This document shows, piece after piece, positions 40,141-53,077 of a DNA stretch of 64,000 nt. Every line of letters starts with the position of its first letter. The first letter of the stretch is position 1. The DNA comes from Amblyornis subalaris (taxonomy: Eukaryota > Chordata > Aves > Passeriformes > Ptilonorhynchidae), in NCBI GenBank assembly GCA_018881555.1, contig JACAXG010000014.1, positions 4,792,697 to 4,856,696 of the forward strand. The letters run 5' to 3'. The notes below the pieces were generated by a model, which worked only from the letters and a program-made list of their open reading frames with translations, had not been told where the DNA came from and made no database searches. The position numbers and the translations under genes were made by a program.

Positions 40141-41681
40141 TGTTTTAATTCTTTCTGTTTTAATTCTTTATTTTAATTGAATGCAGCCCTTTGGGTCNGT
40201 GTGGCCCTTTCTGGCAGGTCAGTGCTGTTGTGCAGCCTGGAGCAGGGGTGGGAGCCCTGAATTTGCTTCAGGATGTTTCTGGTTTGTAATTAGAGTGATC
40301 TTTGTGTTTTTGTGAAGAGTAATCTTAAAGTCAGGTGTTCTAATCACTTCGTTTAAATAGCTTGCATGAAAAATTAAGGATTTATATTTCTAAAATAAAA
40401 CCTAGATTTGTTATCTTTTAGTAATTAAACACTTCAAATACCACAGCTTTCAAATTTATTATGTGCAATGAATTCAATTCCTCATCATGATGAATTAATC
40501 TAGTATACATCTTTCTTNTCAAACGCATTAGTGTTAATTTTTTAAATGCTTTTTGTCAAATCNCTGCATAAATACAACAATTCACTTGTTTGCTTTTTAA
40601 CTACTGCAGTTTACAATACAAGTGGGGTTTTCTTAGGGAAATACAGTAATTGTTTTCACTTGGTTGTTCAGCTTTTCTATTTAAACAGTGCTTGCCAAAA
40701 CAGTATCTTTACCATATTTTTTTAAATATGTCTNTAGAATAGTAATCAGCACTTTGACATCTGAAGAGATCTTTTATGGTCAGTGGTCCCTGTTTTATTG
40801 CCAGGGGTGTCTGCAGAGGTGGAGGGCAGAGAGCCCATGGGAGTGAAGGAGGATTTAAGCATTTGCTGTTGGAATGTTTCCTTGTGCTGTCATCTCCCGC
40901 AGGTCTGTGCAGAGGTGCTGGGTCCCTTTCCCACACCCAGAGTAGGCAGAGCTGGGTAAGTAGNACTACATTTACATTTACAGTGGATTTTGTTTTGCAA
41001 GGAAGCACGGAGCAAGCCTTAGCCGGGCTTGGGTGATGCTGCATTTACCAGCAGCTCTTTGCCTGCCAAAAGAAGTACCAGCTTTGAAAAGTTCTGGAAG
41101 AGAGCAGAGGCTCGCNTTTGTGGACATTTTTGTGTCCTTCCCAGCAGCAGCCTTTGGGGTGGCCCAGCCGTGGGATGTGGCCCTGGCGCGTGTCCCCGCG
41201 TGAGCGGTGCCAGGTGTGGTCCCCCGGGCCGGCGCTGCCGTTTCTATGGCAGCAGCGATTCTCTCCTCTCAGTAATCACGGAGCTGCTCCACAACCAGCG
41301 CCTGGGATTTGTTTTGCTTCTCCCTTCGGNCTCTGTGGCCGGCTCAGAGCGCGTTTGGTGTGGTGGAGGAGAGTCGGGCTCCGTTGGAAGGGAGGGTCTC
41401 TCTGAGAAACCAGGGGGTCAGAGCCACGTGCGGCACGAGCTGAGCCACGCGCTCCTGGGACGAGTCAGGAGGCAAACAGGGTCTGGAGTGACATCAGTCT
41501 GTGTTGTCCACCTCTCGTGGAGCTTTGCCACGGGCTCACCTGTGTGTTTGAATTTTGGGAGATGCTCAAATCCAGCCTGCTGTAAATACTGGGTGGACCA
41601 AGGTTCTCCTGCCTGCCTCTCCNGTCTTGAAGCACAGCTGAGGTATTTAAAATGCCCCTGAAAATTAAATGCTTGGGCAAT

Positions 41682-41750
41682 CCCAGCCCATGGCAGGGGG
41701 TTGGAACCAGATGATCATTAAATCCCTTCCAACCCAAACCGTTCTATGAA
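41682..41750 (+). mobile_element. CR1 3' terminal fragment
   Basis: CCCATGGCAGGGGGTTGGAA, then AAATCCCTTCCAACCCAAACC and GTTCTATGA. This is the last 70 bp of a sense CR1 copy. Confidence 0.88.
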
Positions 41751-43269
41751 CTTCCAAACTCTTGAGATGGGGTGATTCCCCTCCAGCATTAGTGACATCT
41801 GCATAAACAGGATCGTTCTGTTAGACCTGTCTGCAACCAGAGGTGTTACAGACAAGCTATAAAGAAATTTGTGTGGTAATGTGAAGTATAATTTATGTTT
41901 CCTCTGCAAATCTTTTTCTAGAATTATTGCAGAGTTCATAGTATATTGTCATTTATTGAAGTGGTGTAGATTTATACTCCCTGTCCTTAACCTGGCCTGG
42001 AGTAAAGAAGCCAATGTTATATCTCTATTTCTCTCAGAATGAAAACCACAAGTAGAGAGGTGGATATGGACATTCTGTTTCACTGTTTTTATGGCTGAGC
42101 AGAAAAGCCAGCTGAGATCCCCTGAAAGGGCTATTTTATTGGTACTACATTGAATAAATTCCAAACAATTACATTTGCTTCTGGTCTTGACAATTGATCT
42201 CACAATGCCCAGATTCTTGGCTCAGTGCAATGAAAAGANGTTTCACAAGATGCTTTCAAACACAGTGGATTAGCCTGGGATCTGCTGTTATTTAAGTGAA
42301 TGTGCTGTTATTAGTTCGAGTAGTTACATTTATTGTACTAATTGGTGGCATAGATGGTCTTGCATGCAATTAAAACTATTTTTAGGTCTCCTGACATGGT
42401 TAATAAGTAACTGCTTGGGTCAGTGTGCTCAGTGGATGTCATTTCTTAGTAATTTTATTAGCTCATCTCTCTCACTTTCTGTCGTATGAAAGCTATTACT
42501 CCCTACAAATAAAATGGAGCAAACAGTAGGGATGCAGACGTCTTGTGAGGATTAACTTGTGAATAGAGTTGAAAAATTCACCCTAATGCAGTGCAAATAT
42601 TGTCTTTATTAATTTATAGCTTAAATGCCCTTTCTTTCCATAAAAAGCCTGTGAGCTGGTGGTGGTCTCCTCTGTTCAGAGGCTGTGCAGCACTGCACAT
42701 GTTGGTGTTCCCTGGCTGCACTCTGGCCAGGATGCAGCTTGGTCCCTGCTCAGCCGTGGGGACACTGAGAAAAACTGGACTTTGCACTCAGCAGGGCTGA
42801 ATATCCCCTGGGATGCTGCTGGATGGGCTTTGTATAGCGTTGGATGCAGCTCTGAATTAGAGATTGCTCTGGATCATGGTGCTTAAGCTGCTGCTGCTCC
42901 TGTTTTGCCTTCTCTCCAGNGTGGGGGTTTTGAGTTCCTTGCACACTTCATAGCTCTGTCCCATGTCCTTGTTCTAAGTGGGGGGGTGATTGGCTTCAGT
43001 GTTCCAAAATCAGAAGCCTCCGGTTATTCTCTGAATGAGCCCTGTCTGGGCAGTGACGGTGCAAGCCCCTTCCTGCAGCTCACNTCAGCCTGTCCCGCAG
43101 GAAGGGGCGTTGGGTACAGTGCCTGTGGCACTGGCACTGCTCTGGTTGTGTGGCAGAATCCAGGTTCCACTGCAGTGTGGGAAAGCAGGCACGAGCCCAC
43201 AGCAAAGACTGAAAGAAAATAGGTAAATACAAAAACCCCTCGTGGGTTTGGCACCGCAGCTGGTCTGAG

Positions 43270-43463
43270 GTGGCTTCCCTGTGAGGGTGGTGAGGCNCTG
43301 GCACAGGTTGCCCNGAGAAGCTGTGGNTGCCCCATCCCTGGACGTGCTCAGGTTGGGTGGAGTTCTGACCAGCCTGGTCTATGGAAGGTGTCCCTGCCCA
43401 TGGCAGGGGGTTGGGACTGTTTGGTCTNTAAGGTCCCTTCCAACCCAAACCATTCCAAGGTTC
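43270..43463 (+). mobile_element. CR1 LINE 3' fragment
   Basis: Sense CR1: GAGGGTGGTGAGGC, CTGGCACAGGTTGCCC, TGCCCCATCCCTGGACGTGC, CCAGCCTGGTCTATGGAAGG, CCCATGGCAGGGGGTTGG and CCCTTCCAACCCAAACCATTC. It contains four Ns. Confidence 0.92.
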
Positions 43464-46400
43464 TACATACCAGCATTAGACCAGAGATTCTCAGGCAATG
43501 GTGAAGGCATCTGAGGGATGAGCCCCTCCNCCAGTGCTTCTCTGCCAGCCAAGGCACACAGAAACCCTTGGGCTGGCTGCCCACTTCCCCCCTCACAAAC
43601 TGACAATAGTTCAGTGGGTCCAAAACTCCACATTCAGTCAAAACTGNCTCAGGAGATTGCACCTCTCACAGCCCCACGCTGGCACAGCACAGCAAATTTT
43701 AGAAAAATCAATCTCATTGTCTCCACTTGACAAAAATACCAAGGTGCTATTGACTGGGTAGGATGGGTGCCTGTGTGTGATCACGAATATTGGCTCAATT
43801 TTGGTGAGAATTTGTAGTANGAGTTTTTGCTGTCTTTTGTCAGGCTGCCCTGTGAAAGCTGTTTAAATCTCTGCACCACAGCGCTCATTGCAGAGCAGGC
43901 TCATGGTGTCAGATTCCCTGCCTGCCCACCGTAATGAGCCATGATTTGCAGCACCAGGTCATTAGTGGAAGGAGGCTGTGCAGGGAAGAACAATGTGGAC
44001 AAAGGCTTGGAAATAGCCATGCCTTTTCTTTCTCTTGGGCTGTGCTGCAATCATGTGAAAATCAATCTGAACATGAGAAAAAAGCAAAGGTAGTATCTCT
44101 TCTCCTTTGATCCTGCAGTATCAAAAATGGGGGCAAGTGCTGGGAGAGCATCTCCTGAGCCCTCAGAGCAGCCTCTGAAGGGGAAGGAGGGGTACTTTAC
44201 TTCTGAGACCAATTTTGCCTTATGGGCTCACACACATCACCAAACTTTCATTCTGCTCCTGGTGAAAGAATCAAAGNGGATGTGGAAAGCCATAAAACGC
44301 CTTTATTTAACAAAACACAAAGTGGTTTATCTCCAAGTACAACCAGAGGAGCACCCTGTAGCTTTCAAAAGGCTGTATTTGTGCACAGAAGAAGAGAGCT
44401 GAGACTGGCAACTGGNCGGGGGGTGGTTTAGATGCTGATTTAGGAGTTGGTACCCTGCTTGTTGACTGAAGGGAGTGGGGGTTGTTCCCATCCCATCAGG
44501 TGGTTTGCTGGGATACTGCACAACACTTGTGGTGCTCTGCCCACACGGTGTTTTCTCCTTGGCCCACTCCTGGTCAGCAGTGTAGGGGCTTGGCCATGTG
44601 TCAGGGATGGCATCCAGGTGATCAATGTGCACCACGGCTTTGGAGGTGTTTGCCCTCCAAAATTGTGCTGCAGAGCCACGGTGCTCTTGCTGAGCAGAAC
44701 CAGGTCAGTGTGTTTGCAGGTCTCGGAGAAACAAGCACTCAGCATCACCAGATCAGCTCCAAGACGAAGAAGAGGCACTTTTCTTTTGATCCAGGTAGTA
44801 GGGTTAATGAGAGGCTCTGAATTTTGCTCTTACGGGAAAAGTCATGGCATGTACCAGTCCACAAATGAGATTGGGACAGGCCATAACACACGAGTGCTGG
44901 ACTTGGAAGGGAATGGAGGCACTTCTGCTGGGAAGAGCGCTGATAAGCCTGTGAAATGCTCACCAAGTGTGTTAATTACTTTGCATAATGCTAATGTACT
45001 ATACTGTGTGCTGGAATGACAACTGGACTAAGGCTTGGTAGCGAGTGACTGCAGAAACCTGTTAACCTGTGTTAATTCAAGATGGATTAAATTTTCCTTT
45101 TCTCCTCTGTACTTGCATAATCACAATTTGGAGGTAAGAGACAAATCCTGATCTAACGTTTGCTCTTCTGTCTTTTTCCTAAGCAGCAGCAGACNGGGTT
45201 GTGGTTCCATGATCTCATAGAGCTGGCACAGCTGGAGCCCATCATGTAACAACTGCTTTGGGCAGAAGTTTGGCTGGGGACATGGGACATGAAGCCAAAC
45301 CCCTGGGGGTTTTACCTGTTTCTCACCAGAAATCGTGTTTCAGAGGGAAAAACCATTGGCAAGCACATCTGTGTGAGGAAATTGTTTTGCTCCTGGGAAG
45401 TTTGTGTGGAGCTGGGAAGGAGTCCGTGGTGGTACATCAGGTGGGAATGCCTGGGGGGAGGAGATGGCTGAAGGAGAGGAGTGTTTCACTGCTCTAAGTG
45501 AATGATGGACTTGCCCAAACGAGCAGAGAGGTTTCACATGAGCTCCATATGAGCTTCCAGCTCTCCAGGTGCTGCTGGCATCACGCTAGGCAGGATGTAA
45601 CTCCAGCTCCATGTGCCTGACAGCAAAGAGTGTCAAACAGTGCACGGTGCCTGGTGGGCCCAGGATATCCAACTCCTGCAACTGCATCTGCTGGCTCGTC
45701 CAGAGGTTTTTCTGGGAAGCTCCTGTGTATACCCAGGCCCAGCTGGAAGGATTCCTGTGCAGGTACAACCCTGCAGGTGTAGGTGTCGCCTTGGCTGCTG
45801 GCACATGTTCACCGGTTGTTATGGACAGCAGGGATGCAGANCCAGGGCTCTGGAAAACAGAGCCCGTGTTTCCTGGGTTCAGCTCCCATTGGCTGAATTC
45901 TCCACAGGCTGCAGTGTTGACCAGAGGTTACTCATTTCCCAAATAAAGTGTATCACGGGCTACTGTGCTGAGCACTCCAGCAGCACAGCTCAGGAACAGA
46001 AAACTGCTGCTGGGAGCTGCCTGCCCCAGCCCACAGCCCAGGAATGACATCCAGAGGGTGCAAGCGGATCCACACCCCAATGCTCTGGGACAGTATGGTT
46101 TGAGCAAGGGGTTAAAATTCCAAGTGCTTTAATTTCATTTTTTGTTAAATAGGGCTGTTATTTTTTGTTAGGAGTTGTGAGGGTAAAATGTGGTTATGGT
46201 GCTTTCAGCTGTGGGGTGAGGAGGGTGGTTCAGGGTGCAGGGAAGTAACAACAGGGGCATCACTGGGAGATGAGTTAGATTTTTTTGGTCTAAATTTGAA
46301 TTTACTTCTCAAGACATAATTTACCNCTTCGAGGCCCCAGGATTTTTGCAAAAGATAAAAACTGGATGGAAGCCCATCCAGAAATATCCACTGGGCTCGG

Positions 46401-47516
46401 AGGAGCAGCACCCCAAACCCAGCAGATCCATGATGGAGATGGGCTTCTCCTGGGTATTTAAAAACTGCTGCTTTAAATAGGGCATATGCAAGTGTCATTT
46501 GATACAAACTGACACAACTGCTGAACACCTATCAATTCAAATTTTGACGCTTTATTTCCAGTATATTTTATTTTTGGCAAGAAATACAATAGGACATGAT
46601 TTTCTGCCCGTGCGTGCCTCCATCAAAGGTACTTTTCTAAAATGAATGAAGCTTTCTGGTAAAAGTCCTTTTGTCCTATTCCATCACCAATTTAACACTT
46701 TGCCAAGACAGAAAATGCAGCCAAATTGTTCTTGTTTATTTGTGAAGCTGTGGGACNAAATGTAGAGGTAGAAAAGCCTTTAAAACTGAACTTTAATGAA
46801 TGAACTTGCAGTTATTTTCTCTATGGGCTCCTGATACACAAGTCAGTAAGAACACAGCAAAATTTTGACTCTTACAGTCTCTACGCTTTTTTTTTTCCAG
46901 TCNGAACTGGCAAAGTTTGTTCCTACAGGGAAGAGTTTCCAGAAATGGAAAGGTTCAACAGCCTGAAAAAACCTCTTGCAGAGCTGCCCTGTCTGCCACT
47001 CCAGTGAACAGCCCAGTGCCTGCAAGGGCTCTTGTCTTCCCTGCATGAAGAATGGATCTTAAAAGCCACAAACAGACCCAAAACGGGATGGGGGGCACAG
47101 CTGTGCTCTTTCCTGTGGGGAAGGCTTTGGGGAGAAGCTGCCAGGAANATGAGGTGCTGCAGAAATGGCCTGGGAAGCAGAGGAGCAAGGCTTTGTCTCT
47201 GCTGGGAAGTGTTTGCCGGGACAGTCCAGGCTGAGCACACGGAGCTCTGGGGGGTGAGGCAGGAGATGAGACCCTGCCAGCATCACNTTGCCAGCACTGG
47301 TTGTTTGCCACTGCCCTCTGCACCTGCAGCATCTGCTCTGCCCCTGTACATCCTGCCAGAGACAAGGCAGGAGGAACCCTGCCCCTTGTTGCCACCCAAG
47401 ACAGATTGATGATACCTGCCTTGGACTGACTTCACTGTCCTTAGGTAAAAAATGCTCTTCAGATCTTGCTCACACTTTTTTTTTTCCCAACGAAGTTATT
47501 TCTTACAACACAAGCA

Positions 47517-47635
47517 AGGTCAGTTTGGATGGCAGGGACCCTGAGCAACCTGATCTAGTGGGTGGCATCCTGCCCATGGCAGAGGGTTGGAACTAAATGG
47601 CCTTTAAAGTCCCTTTTAGGTGATTCTCTGAATAA
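47517..47635 (+). mobile_element. CR1 3' fragment, diverged
   Basis: Reads AAGGTCAGTTTGGATGGCAG, then GAGCAACCTGATCTAGTGGG, GCCCATGGCAGAGGGTTGGA and TTTAAAGTCCCTTTTAGG, a degraded sense CR1 end. Confidence 0.82.
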
Positions 47636-49823
47636 CACTCAAGACCAGCAATGCTGGATTCATCCATCAGAGCTGGTGGGGAGGGGTGTAGGAGGGGTGT
47701 ACCTTTCTGGAGGCATCAAACAGAAGTTGATTTTATGATGCAAAAGTGAATGTTACCCANGTTTTGAGGTGGTTTTTTTTTTTCCTGCTTTCCATATAAA
47801 AGCAGTTCATTTTGTACCAGTTGGAAGCAGCAGTGCCTATTTACCATCTGCAGTCAGCACGTGCTGGTGTGACCCCACTGGCTTTAGAATGTCTTTATAG
47901 AAAAGTTTTGGCACCGAGGGAAGCAAAACTAATGGCTGATGTAGTGCCTGTGACAGCTACAGTGGGTGTTAAATGTTTTGAGTTCCCTGCTAGATATAAA
48001 ATATTTTCCTGCTTGTGCAAGAGTCATATGAAGGTGGCTACTCTTCTTGACTAAAAAATGTGTGTGTTTTGCTAGACTTGTCCGATGACTTGCAGAAAAA
48101 AGTCCATTTCCTCAGTGAGAAGGAAGGAAGAAGTCCCATTTTCCTTCCCAAGGAGCAGCCAGTCCCTTTCTTTCTGACTTTTATGACCCCAGATCAGATG
48201 TTTTACATTTCATTCTATACACAGAGTTGTGGAAATGTCACAGTGTTGGCAAAGCTAAAATTTACAGCCTCTCCTAGTGTTTAGGTTAAATGAAATTATT
48301 AGTGTATTTGTAGTTTGTATGCACAAATTAAATGTGTTTACACAGGGCTTTAATGTTACAGTTACTCTGGTTAAACAAAATAGCCTAATCAAGTTAGTTA
48401 TACAGGTTTGGGAAAAAAAATTAAAAGAAATTAAAACCCAATTGCGTGAATCCCACCAGATCCTCCACCACCACTGAGCCACAGGGTTATAAAGGGTCTC
48501 ATCACTTTATTTCTTTTCCTGTTCACATTTAACACCATAGACACAGCTGAGATTTGACACCGATGTGAGGCTGGGTGTGTGTGGTTTGTTTATACAGACA
48601 GGTTGTTAGTGAGCTCACAGCTTCACCATCTTTCTGTGACTCCCAAAGGTCTTGTCTCCCTGAGTTGCATGACCTCTGCCACCAGCCCTGCTTGTCAGTC
48701 AGTGAGTGACAGAACAACGTGGACAGCAAGGTGGATGTGGGTAGAGCTGGAGCAGATGATCCTACAGTGCTGCAGAACCTCAGTGTGGGTGTTTGTACAT
48801 CAAACTCGCACCCCTGTGAGCCCTGGAGTGGAGAGGGGACAGGCTCAGGTGCCACCAAAGAGCAGCAGCCAACCCCTGGCCCCAGTAGATAGAAAAGACA
48901 CTGAATATACAGAAGAGGCCAAATTCTCTTGTGAGTTAAACCTGAGCAGCACCATCAGGTGTAACCGGGGGAAAGTGGCCCCTCGGCATGAGCGGGGGGT
49001 TGGAGGCAGGAGGGCTTCTGCTAACAGACAGTTCATTATGGACAATTAAAATCCATTATGGAGAATCAATAGTGGACCAGCTGGTGATGAACACTAGNAC
49101 CAAGCAAACAGAAAGCTACTATCACAAATGTGTGCTCAAAAGCTCTGTCANCTGGACCACAAACCCCACGTGTTGGTGAGACAATATAAGCCATATTTAT
49201 TAGCACACAGGGCGGAACGTTTTCTGGTTTGCCTTGAAATGGCATACTTGAGGTATAAAAATCTTAATTTCTGGGTTTTATGAATCAAGTTTGAGAATGT
49301 GTCTGCCTGTGTCTTTTAATGCAGATTTTTCTATTCCTTTCTCAGGTCACTGTGGTTAACAAATGTAAAATGTTCTCAATTCAATACTGCAGCAAACGAG
49401 TACAACTGCACACCAGGTTTCACAGGGCAATGGGGCATGTGGGACTTTAAACAGAAACATGGGGAGTTCACAGGCAGGATAGCTGTCCTCAGNAAGCTTT
49501 GGGATATGGTGGGGGACAGGTAGCCACAGACTCGTTACAAATACCGAAACAACTAAAAGCTTCCAAATTCAAACACATCAAGTCATTCACAGTCAAACCG
49601 AATGGAACAAGTACAGATTATTTAGCCAGTTAAAAAAAAAAATAATACTTTGGTGGGTGATTGCATTCCACATTTTTATAGCATCACTGCAGTCTTGAAG
49701 TCAGCACTGTCCTTGTCCCACAGATATATATTTTAAAAAAATATTTCAGTACAGTCTCGTTCTAAGCCACTTCTGTGAAGGCATTTTTTGTTTCCTTTCT
49801 ACTTGGACGTGACATGAAGGTTA

Positions 49824-49829
49824 TTTATT
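49824..49829 (-). promoter_or_regulatory. GHSR: Candidate poly(A) signal of GHSR
   Basis: TTTATT on the plus strand reads AATAAA on the minus strand, about 590 bases past the GHSR stop. Another AATAAA lies at 49196-49201. Position alone supports the call. Confidence 0.4.
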
Positions 49830-50421
49830 TTTAGCACGTTTAAAAATTACCCATTTTGTATCTTTTTTTTTTTTTTTTAAGAAATCACTTCCATCATTCA
49901 GAGAAAAATGTGAGCTTATTTAAAAATTGGTATTATGAAAAATGTATCAAATTTCATGTTTACTACTCCAAAAAGGCGATTCAGTTTTCTCTCTCTGGGG
50001 TCTGGTTATATGCTAGCAAAATTCTTCGCAAAACTAAAGCTAACTCTGGAAAAATTTCATCTCCAGCTGGCTGCTGCTGGAGTCAGACAACCTCTCCAGT
50101 GGAACAGGCCACGTTTGCCTGCTCGGGACGGCACGGCCTAAGCCCGGGCTAAAGCCAGCGTTAAAAAATCATACGGGCCAAAGCAGCACGAAAATAATAC
50201 TTTGAGCATTGCCAAATTCTGTGACCCTGTGCCTCCTTTCACGGTCCCAAACTTCAGCTGGTTCTCCCTAAATTTCTACGCGCCTACTTCGCGCCTCTCA
50301 GCGCAGCCGGGCGGCGACCGAAGCGCCGCGTTTATCGCCTTGTATTCCCGTTCCTTGCCCCCTTTCCCTTCCGTTAACGGCTTCCCGGGAAACGCGGCGA
50401 GTGATGCTCTGGGAACGGGTG

Positions 50422-50726
50422 TCATGTGGTGACGCTGGGCTCTGTCCACACGCGGGAGCTTCCCTGCTTGCTGCTGGAGAGTCTCCTCCTGGGGAGGGCC
50501 TTGAGTCCCAACAGGCGGCAGGCGGCCGCGCGGTACTTCCTCGACATGATGTTGTACAGGATGGGGTTGATGGCTGCGCTAAGGTAGAAGAGGACGAAGG
50601 ACACCAGGTTGCAGTACTGGCTGATCACCGCGATCTCCAGCGATCCAGCTTCAAAGGATTTGGAAACTAAATACCGTCCTACGTGAAAAGGCAACCAGCA
50701 GAGTATGAAAGCAAATACCACCACAA
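50422..50726 (-). CDS. GHSR: GHSR exon 2: helices 6-7 and C-terminal tail
   Basis: 305 bp after the acceptor GTTTTAG (minus strand), ending with TGA at 50422-50424. It completes codon G|TT (Val252) and continues VVVFAFILCWLPFHVGRYL, helix 6 with the CWLP motif (Cys261-Pro264). Helix 7 follows with NPILY (305-309), then helix 8 and a Ser/Arg-rich tail ending EPSVTT. Residue 252 is Val where the mammalian receptors have Ala, giving four Val in a row. The tail RRRLSSSKQGSSRVWTEP offers Ser/Thr sites for arrestin-type regulation, as known for the family. Confidence 0.97.
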
Positions 50727-51133
50727 CTAAAACAAAAAACAGCAGAGGAAATCGTGTTAAGCGTGAGTACGGGCATACAGGTGATCAACATTCTGTTTTG
50801 CAGCTCTATTCCTTTCAACAAATTAATNGCAAAGTGTGAAAATGCACCCCCTAAGCTTTCAGTTGTGTCTCAGTACACTTTCTGAGAATAGAAATTAGTG
50901 ACACTTCATACACTTGGATCGTGAATCTGAACAGGCTGCCTGAATATTGCCCAACTAATCTGATGTAACAAACGTCTGACCTATAAAACTTCTGTTTGCA
51001 TCAACAGGGCATTAAAGAATCCAAATGGCGACAAGAAAAGTATTACNATCTATCATCTGCAGTGTTTACCAGAAGCGAATTATATGTGATAGACTCAACG
51101 CTGTGGTTTATAATGAAGAATGTAATCACTGGN

Positions 51134-51177
51134 AAGCAAAATTATTTAAGACAAAAAGCAAAATTGTTTAAGGCAAA
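51134..51177. repeat. Imperfect tandem duplication, two units of about 22 bp
   Basis: AAGCAAAATTATTTAAGACA is followed by AA and then the near-copy AAGCAAAATTGTTTAAGGCA, differing at two positions. It lies in the GHSR intron. Confidence 0.85.
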
Positions 51178-51613
51178 GGCCCCAAAATAAAACACAGAAT
51201 GTCGACTCGTAGAGGACATGTGCCAAGGTAAGAAAAGGAGAGTGGTGCACCCCTCCAGTTTGTCCTTTTTTTGGAACATGAGTTACTCCCAGGAAGAGTA
51301 ATACTAAATATATAGTATATAACTGCATAATTACAGTTATACAGCATATCTGAAATGTTACACTACTACTGTGGTTGTATTTACATGCAAACATCATGTC
51401 TGTAGAATAACAGGAATGTGTGTATCTCTGAACCCATTCGAATTTTCATCTGAGAGAAAGGGAAACTGGTTTTGTTCATTTCCTGTGTGCCTTTGACCTT
51501 TATTATTTCTCATATTGCTCTGAGTGTATCTATTAATATACTGAAGAGAGAAAAACAGTAAACTCAAGCAAGGGCTTTTAACATTCTTAAGCAATTTCTA
51601 CAGTNAACCTGTT

Positions 51614-51740
51614 CATGGAATCAAAGAATGGTTTGGGTTGGAAGGGAACTTAAACAACATCTTTTTTCAACCCCCTGCCATGGGCAAAGACACCTTACAC
51701 TAGACCAGGTTGCTCCAAGCCCAGACCAACCTGGCCTTGT
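51614..51740 (-). mobile_element. CR1 3' fragment, antisense
   Basis: Starts at the CR1 tail CATGGAATCAAAGAATGG, then TTTGGGTTGGAAGGGAACTT, AACCCCCTGCCATGGGCAAA and CTAGACCAGGTTGCTCCAAG. Inverted relative to the window and therefore in sense with GHSR. Confidence 0.92.
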
Positions 51741-53058
51741 GTTCTCTCGTGTTAGCAATCCTTCATTATCACGTCTCAGAAAATAATAAAATTCAAATTG
51801 CTGAAAGGAATGATTACAGGTATCTTTCCCCAAAAACTTTCTGCACCAGCATTCCCAAATTTNAATGGATGCTTGTGCAGGACTTATGGTGGACTTGAAA
51901 GCTTGACAGAGCTTAAGGTTCAGAGTGTGTTTTCCAGCTCTGCATCTTCTTAGCCAACCACTTCCATTTTTTCCTCACTATCTTCACCTACAACATTCAG
52001 ATGATTCCCAAGCTCACGTGGGGATTTGAATCCATGTAATGAATATTACCATGATGGTCATTATGAACAGAGTTTTAAGCATAGTCTATTATGGCTAGAA
52101 TTTTAAGCACATGTAGACATGCAATATCCCTAGTCAGGCTTTTGACAGTTTGATCTTCACGCATGAAAATCCCACGGATTTCAGTAGGAATGGGGTAGGA
52201 TAGCTCCTTTGTGAGTCAGGCTATACATTTAGGTGTTTAATTATGGACCCAGAAGCACAGCCTGTCTTTACAGTTTAAAGGAACTGTTGATGCTAATCCC
52301 ATTTACTTGATGTTCCATGACTTGATAAAGCCTCAGAAAGTGCCTTCTAAATTTTAAGCAGAACATTAACACCAGTGAGAGTTGACTGCATTGAGCATCT
52401 GCTGCTACTGAGCCCTCACTAACTTCTTCCCATCTTTCCATCAGGCATCAGACTGTTATCNTTTAGGGAATATTGGCTCTCTGTCACAGTCTTGCCCCTG
52501 CCTGGCTGTTCTCAGACCTTGTGAAAGGCAAAAAAAAGGTGCCTGAAATATTGCAATGCTTGTGGCAACACTTCAGGGCAGCAATAAGCATTTGTTATTT
52601 CAAAATTCTTTACCGTTATGTCTATGGAAATATAAACATGGTAGTAATATATGTAATTTACTTATAGTAAGTGGAAGTTCATAATCCTGAACCTCTAGAA
52701 GTGTAAACAATTAATTACCTCCAAGGTCACGCTTACCAGGCTGAAGTAATTCTATTGATCATAAAACGTGGCTGAGAGGGCATAAAGAATTCTGCGGGTT
52801 TTATTATTCTCCCTGCTGTTGCATAGTAATAAATTAGGACATGAACAAAAAATCAGATAGGCTCCTATTTGATAATTAGGGTACTTAGGACTCACTGCCA
52901 CCTCTTGTCTGGCTCATTAGCCCACCACTTCAACCCTGCTGAAAGGAGCGCAGCAGAGCTGCTGCCCGTGAGAGCTTCTTCCTGCAGAGCATCTCGTCCC
53001 CCCTCAAATCCAAGGGATGACTTGCACTGCAGAGGACTTTTGGCTTGAATAAAAGCAT

Positions 53059-53077
53059 GCAGCAGCAGCAGCAGCAG
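53059..53077. repeat. GCA trinucleotide repeat
   Basis: Six uninterrupted GCA units plus one base in the GHSR intron. Confidence 0.9.

Larger units (their letters stand above)
1..40160 (+). other. FNDC3B: FNDC3B gene, 3' part (exon-level entries follow)
   Basis: Nine exons with consensus AG/GT borders join in phase into 548 residues ending in TAA. Five FN3 domains are visible, at about residues 15-110, 111-190, 190-290, 295-400 and 402-500 of the piece. Each shows the core Trp (LQW, VSW, LSW, LKW, VTW) and the Tyr-containing F/G strand motif (YGFRVRA, YCCRLQA, YRIRIQA, YSFRIQA, YRFRVCA). The last 26 residues are hydrophobic and form a C-terminal anchor. The human family member has about 1204 residues and nine FN3 domains, so roughly the first 650 residues lie upstream of this window. 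FNDC3B (FAD104) is known as an ER/Golgi-associated membrane protein acting in adipocyte differentiation, cell adhesion and migration. The paralogue FNDC3A is the main alternative. Order next to GHSR and TNFSF10 favours FNDC3B. Confidence 0.95.
36928..40160 (+). other. FNDC3B: FNDC3B 3' untranslated region
   Basis: About 3.2 kb, AT-rich, following the stop codon and ending about 20 bases past the AATAAA at 40135-40140. AATAAA also occurs at 37486, 38537, 38544 and 39234, so shorter forms are possible. It contains ATTTA motifs near 38461-38530 and a Pumilio-like TGTATATA at 37774-37781. The open frames inside it (for example 39372-39716) have no coding support. Confidence 0.8.
40171..49800. other. 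Intergenic region between FNDC3B and GHSR
   Basis: About 9.6 kb between two genes that point towards each other. It holds CR1 fragments at about 41682, 43270 and 47517 and no gene I can support. The longer open frames (41029-41661, 44447-45019) contain several Ns, overlap open frames on the other strand and show no motif. Confidence 0.7.

Noticed and set aside
41029..41661. 210-codon open frame in intergenic DNA
   Set aside because: It is interrupted by several N codons and has moderately GC-rich chance composition and no homology I can recognise.
44447..45019. 190-codon open frame in the FNDC3B-GHSR intergenic region
   Set aside because: Three frames are open over the same stretch, with no domain or promoter context.
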